This document shows, piece by piece, positions 6,730 through 9,190 of a DNA stretch of 9,190 nt. The notes beneath the pieces are model-generated. The model saw nothing but the letters and a program-made list of their open reading frames with translations, ran no database searches and was not told where the DNA came from. How positions within the stretch are numbered: the first letter of the stretch is position 1; each line of letters opens with the position of its first letter. The translations under genes and the position numbers were made by a program. Source of the stretch: Rhodoferax sp. (GTDB lineage Bacteria > Pseudomonadota > Gammaproteobacteria > Burkholderiales > Burkholderiaceae_C); assembly GCA_018882485.1 (NCBI GenBank), contig VERU01000065.1:1-9190 (forward strand), written 5' to 3'.

Positions 6730-7203
6730 TCAGGCAGTCGGCCGTCGCCGGTACATCAAGGTCACGCGCATCGTCTGCGCGACGGTACCGTCCTGCTTGA
6801 CAATCCGACGGTCAAACGCCACCACGCCGCGATCCGGCTTGCTCGTTTCCCTCTTGGAGGCCACATGAGCCTCCAGATGGATCGTGTCGCCGTGCTTGAC
6901 TGGACTCACCAGGCGCCAGTCTTCGACACCCAGCATCGCCAGGATGGTGCCTTCGTTGTATCCGGCCGAGTGCCAAAGACCCCCGGCGATCGCGTAGATC
7001 AGTGGGCCGTGCGCGATGGGTTCGCCGAACGGAGTGCTTTTGCAGTACTCGAAATTGGTATGGATCTCGTTGAAGTCCCCGGAGATGCATGCGAAGTTGA
7101 CAATGTCCGTGCTTGTGACGGTCCGCCCCGATGTGACGAGGTCCTCGCCAACCGTGAAGTCCTCGAAGTAGCGACCACGTACCGCGTGTTGATGATGGCT
7201 CAT
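6730..7203 (-). CDS. MaoC-like hot-dog-fold acyl-CoA hydratase
   Basis: A 157-residue MaoC/(R)-specific enoyl-CoA hydratase-type protein, expected to hydrate an enoyl-CoA to a 3-hydroxyacyl-CoA. The hydratase-2 catalytic pair is visible as Asp43 and His48 in SGDFNEIHTN (41-50), with the four-residue spacing known from PhaJ-type enzymes. The following FGEPIAHGPL (59-68) is the conserved helix-capping segment. C-terminal strands carry VSPVKHGDTI and the RRIVKQDGTV hairpin. Single-domain size fits a homodimer. The ATG at 7203 begins seven bases after the thiolase-fold gene, with an AAGG 12 bases upstream inside that gene, so coupling is likely. In actinobacterial steroid pathways the MaoC hydratase (ChsH1-ChsH2) is fused or bound to the DUF35 partner of the aldolase; here hydratase, thiolase-fold protein and DUF35 protein are separate adjacent genes, consistent with a similar channelled step. 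Substrate is unknown. Confidence 0.93.
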   Translation of the reverse strand: MSHHQHAVRGRYFEDFTVGEDLVTSGRTVTSTDIVNFACISGDFNEIHTNFEYCKSTPFGEPIAHGPLIYAIAGGLWHSAGYNEGTILAMLGVEDWRLVSPVKHGDTIHLEAHVASKRETSKPDRGVVAFDRRIVKQDGTVAQTMRVTLMYRRRPTA

Positions 7204-7210
7204 GTTCTGT

Positions 7211-8377
7211 TCACACCTTGATGTTCGACAGGATGACTGTGCAATGTGACGAGAGAATCCCGCCCTCGTTGTGCACCAGGCCGACCTTGGCGCCGGTGAC
7301 CTGCCGTTCACCAAGACCGCCGCGCAACTGACTCACGACTTCGACGATGCCGAGGATGGCGCCCGCGGCGCCCGCATACGCGTGCGACAACATGCCGCCG
7401 TTTGTGTTCACCGGCAAGCGGCCGCCGATCCGCGCATGGCCGTTCTCGAAGAAAGCACCGCCTTCGCCAGGCTTCACGAAGCCGAGTTCCTCCAGTTCGA
7501 TGATCGGCACGATCGTGAAGCAGTCATAGAGCTGCGCAATGTCCACGTCCGCAGGGCCCAGGCCAGCCATGGCATAGGCGGCGCGTCCGGACTCGTGGGC
7601 TCCGAACCGGGTGAGATCGGGCGCACACAAGACATGTTCGTGCGTGTGCATCTCGCCGATTCCGGCCAGGTAGACCGGTTTGTTCCGCAAGTCGCGGGCG
7701 CGCGCCGCGGAGGTCACGACAAATGCGCCCGCAGCGTCGGAGATGATGCAGCAATCGAGCATGCGGAGCGGGTCCGCGATCGGTTTGGACGCCATGACCT
7801 GGTCGGCAGTCAATGGTGTCCGCATCTGGGCGCGCGGGTGCATCACGGCATGCGCGCGGGTGTTGACCGCGACAGCAGTCAGTTGGGCCCGCGTGGTACC
7901 GAACTCGTGCATGTGCCGCCTGGCGACCATGCCGTAGAAGCCGGGAATCGATCCACCGTAGGGCTTCTCGAACTGGGGATGACCGACGTTGGTCAGCACT
8001 GCGATCGCCGCATCGCGTCCGAGCCCGGTTGCGCGGTTCTCGCCGGCGCACACGAGCACCGTCTCGGCCGTGCCCGCTGCGATGGCCTGGGCCGCGTGGC
8101 GCAACATGAGCCCCGGGCTCGCGCCGCCAGCCACGACCGATGCGCACATCTTCGGCCGCAATCCCATGTACTCGCACAGCGCCGAGCCCAGCATGGTGTA
8201 CGGTTCGGTGAACGAATAGGCCGTCAACAAGCCGTCAACGTCCGACGGTTTGAGCCCGGCGTCGTCGAGCGCCCGCTGGCTGGCCTGCGCGTTCAGCCCG
8301 AGGCCCGTAAGGTTCGGAACCTTGCCAATATCTGATTCGCCGACACCGACGATCGCCACGGAGTTTCGCAAGCTCAT
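7211..8377 (-). CDS. Thiolase-fold protein lacking the nucleophilic Cys; probable Ltp2-like retro-aldolase subunit
   Basis: A 388-residue member of the thiolase superfamily, of the lipid-transfer-protein (SCP2-thiolase/Ltp) branch. The N-terminal half begins VAIVGVGESDIG at 7-18. Where thiolases carry the acyl-accepting cysteine, this protein reads SVVAGGASPG (80-89), with no cysteine. The C-terminal half keeps LYDCFTIVP at 283-291, NTNGGMLSHAYAG at 324-336 and HNEGG at 369-373, the last in place of the usual second cysteine motif. Thiolysis or Claisen chemistry is therefore unlikely. Ltp2 proteins lack both cysteines and cleave 3-hydroxyacyl-CoA by retro-aldol reaction using tyrosines, in complex with a DUF35 protein. 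Tyr236, Tyr284 and Tyr334 are candidate counterparts. The ATG at 8377 overlaps the DUF35 stop (ATGA) and has GGAGG four bases upstream. Automatic labels such as acetyl-CoA acetyltransferase would probably be wrong. Fold is secure; aldolase activity is inferred. Confidence 0.88.
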   Translation of the reverse strand: MSLRNSVAIVGVGESDIGKVPNLTGLGLNAQASQRALDDAGLKPSDVDGLLTAYSFTEPYTMLGSALCEYMGLRPKMCASVVAGGASPGLMLRHAAQAIAAGTAETVLVCAGENRATGLGRDAAIAVLTNVGHPQFEKPYGGSIPGFYGMVARRHMHEFGTTRAQLTAVAVNTRAHAVMHPRAQMRTPLTADQVMASKPIADPLRMLDCCIISDAAGAFVVTSAARARDLRNKPVYLAGIGEMHTHEHVLCAPDLTRFGAHESGRAAYAMAGLGPADVDIAQLYDCFTIVPIIELEELGFVKPGEGGAFFENGHARIGGRLPVNTNGGMLSHAYAGAAGAILGIVEVVSQLRGGLGERQVTGAKVGLVHNEGGILSSHCTVILSNIKV

Positions 8378-8793
8378 GACGCCTCCGTCACTCGCATGAA
8401 CTGCGGCATCAGTGCACCGTCGGTGCCACGCGGCTCGAAGGTCACCTGCACCAGCTCGCCGATGCGCACCTCCAGCGCGCCGGGCCCTACCACGTTCGCG
8501 AACATCCGTGGCCCCTCTTCCAGGTCCACCAGCGCGATCACATACGGCGCCGTCTGCGCGAAGTCCAGTGTCGGTGCGCGGTACACGATCGAAAAGCTGT
8601 ACACACTGCCGCGTCCACTGCAGTCGATCCATTCCAGGTCATCGGACCAGCAGGTCGGGCACAGGCTGCGCGGCATGAAGTGGCGCTTTCCACAGGCGCG
8701 GCAATGGCGAACAACCAGACGGCGCTCGCTTGCGGCTTGCCAGTACGGCCGCGAGTCGGCGTTGGGTTCGGGGGTCGGCAGGGGTATGTCCAT
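8374..8793 (-). CDS. Zn-ribbon/OB-fold DUF35 protein, partner of the thiolase-fold protein
   Basis: A 139-residue protein with a rubredoxin-like zinc ribbon followed by an OB-fold. The four zinc ligands are Cys31 and Cys34 (CRACG) and Cys45 and Cys48 (CPTCW); the OB-fold covers about 55-135, with VYSFSIVYRAP at 63-73 and YVIALVDLEEGPRM at 83-96. An amphipathic N-terminal helix (about 13-28) precedes the ribbon, as in the family. DUF35 proteins bind thiolase-superfamily partners as accessory subunits and are needed for activity in the Ltp2-ChsH2 aldolase and in archaeal acetoacetyl-CoA thiolase/HMG-CoA synthase complexes. The 4-base overlap with the thiolase-fold gene supports a stoichiometric complex. 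The start is not certain: ATG at 8793 lies eight bases after the preceding stop, whereas an in-frame TTG at 8805 would overlap it; neither has a good ribosome-binding site. Family call is firm. Confidence 0.93.
   Translation of the reverse strand: MDIPLPTPEPNADSRPYWQAASERRLVVRHCRACGKRHFMPRSLCPTCWSDDLEWIDCSGRGSVYSFSIVYRAPTLDFAQTAPYVIALVDLEEGPRMFANVVGPGALEVRIGELVQVTFEPRGTDGALMPQFMRVTEAS
8382..8386 (-). promoter_or_regulatory. Ribosome-binding site of the thiolase-fold gene
   Basis: GGAGG on the minus strand, four bases before the ATG at 8377 and inside the end of the DUF35 gene. It is the strongest Shine-Dalgarno seen in the operon. Together with the ATGA overlap it fixes the thiolase-fold start against longer frames that run back into the DUF35 gene. 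Confidence 0.65.
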
Positions 8794-8801
8794 CGCGGGT
8801 A

Positions 8802-9190
8802 TCAAGCGACGTACGGCTTGCCGAAGATCGGTTCCTTGAACGGCGTCGGCGGCAATTGCCAGGTGCCGGTCGACGGCGGCCGCACTTCGGCGTCCACGTG
8901 GACGTCGATCACACAGGGGCGACGCAACTGGACGGCGCGCGCCACGGCGTCGCCGAGCGCGTCGCTATGGGTGACCGTGAAGCCTTCTGCCCCGCATGCG
9001 CGGGCCCACGCAGCGAAGTCGGGGTTGTAGCGCTCGCCCCCAGGTCCTTGATCCCCCCGGTAAAACGCCGTCCCGATCTCCCGGCCCCCGAACATTCCGT
9101 ACTGGATGTCGCGGATCGCCGACCAGGCGAAGTTGTTCCAGACGATCCAGACACAGGGCAGGTTGTACTCCACCGCCGTGCACAACACAT
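8802..9190 (-). CDS. Thiamine-diphosphate-dependent enzyme, acetolactate-synthase-like, C-terminal part (5' end beyond the window)
   Basis: Only the last 128 or so codons are in the window; the frame is open through the right edge. The fragment is the C-terminal ThDP-binding domain of the acetolactate synthase/benzoylformate decarboxylase/2-hydroxyacyl-CoA lyase superfamily. AVEYNLPCVWIVWNN is followed by a loop with GMFGGREIG and a final Rossmann-like half with WARACGAEGFTV and CVIDVHVD. The Asn-Asn of WNN is the end of the GDG-x(24-27)-NN cofactor motif, whose GDG should lie a few codons past position 9190. Complete relatives have about 550-600 residues, so roughly three quarters is missing. 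The residues after NN (FAWSAIRD) are unlike the NNQ-type loop of housekeeping acetolactate synthase, suggesting a catabolic enzyme. Possible roles are decarboxylation of a 2-oxo acid, C-C lyase action or carboligation involving an aldehyde. Its stop is eight bases from the DUF35 ATG, so it belongs to the operon. Confidence 0.85.
   Translation of the reverse strand, partial: VLCTAVEYNLPCVWIVWNNFAWSAIRDIQYGMFGGREIGTAFYRGDQGPGGERYNPDFAAWARACGAEGFTVTHSDALGDAVARAVQLRRPCVIDVHVDAEVRPPSTGTWQLPPTPFKEPIFGKPYVA

Noticed and set aside
5221..7221. A 666-codon open frame on the + strand opposite the acyl-CoA dehydrogenase and MaoC genes
   Set aside because: Its length is striking, but it is antisense to two genes with intact catalytic motifs, its translation is His/Arg-rich with no recognisable domain, and long antisense frames are common in GC-rich DNA where stop codons are rare.
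7271..8335. A 354-codon + strand frame opposite the thiolase-fold gene
   Set aside because: It mirrors a well-supported minus-strand gene with a strong ribosome-binding site, and its translation is His/Arg-rich without domain signatures.
7211..8377. Calling the thiolase-fold gene a degraded or pseudogenised thiolase
   Set aside because: The frame is intact, full length, has a strong ribosome-binding site and a coupled DUF35 partner; loss of cysteine fits a known repurposed branch better than decay.

Overview
The window reads as accessory catabolic DNA from a GC-rich proteobacterium, most likely a betaproteobacterium of the Burkholderiales. The pointers are a solitary Bug/TctC-type periplasmic binding protein inside a catabolic operon, a LysR regulator beside it, and GC-rich, tightly packed reading frames. 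The genus cannot be named from the sequence alone.

Layout. One gene on the + strand, a LysR-type regulator (101-1033), faces a single minus-strand block of nine genes that fills the rest of the window. In transcription order (right to left) these are: the C-terminal end of a thiamine-diphosphate enzyme (cut by the right edge), a zinc-ribbon/OB-fold DUF35 protein, a thiolase-fold protein, a MaoC-type hydratase, an acyl-CoA dehydrogenase, a crotonase-fold protein, an aldehyde dehydrogenase, a Bug-type solute-binding protein, and an iron-ADH-fold/maleylacetate-reductase-like dehydrogenase. Junctions range from a 4-base ATGA overlap to 54 bases, so the block looks like one operon whose promoter lies beyond position 9190. 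The LysR gene and the last operon gene end tail to tail with one base between their stop codons.

How the genes may work together. An acyl-CoA dehydrogenase plus a MaoC hydratase would turn a saturated acyl-CoA into a 3-hydroxyacyl-CoA. No 3-hydroxyacyl-CoA dehydrogenase and no thiolase with a nucleophilic cysteine is visible. Instead, the thiolase-fold protein has lost its cysteine and is translationally coupled to a DUF35 protein, the hallmark of Ltp2/DUF35 retro-aldolases of steroid side-chain degradation. Cleavage of the 3-hydroxyacyl-CoA would release a short acyl-CoA and an aldehyde, and the operon supplies an aldehyde dehydrogenase. I therefore infer an aldolytic (non-thiolytic) side-chain shortening module for an imported aromatic, alicyclic or steroid-like carboxylate. 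The substrate is not determined.

Two further members look catalytically divergent: the crotonase-fold protein lacks both classical glutamates, and the iron-ADH-fold protein lacks three of four metal ligands. Nothing that looks like an RNA gene, insertion sequence, CRISPR array or tRNA was seen. Non-coding space is limited to the first 100 bases and short intergenic gaps, two of which hold small perfect inverted repeats.
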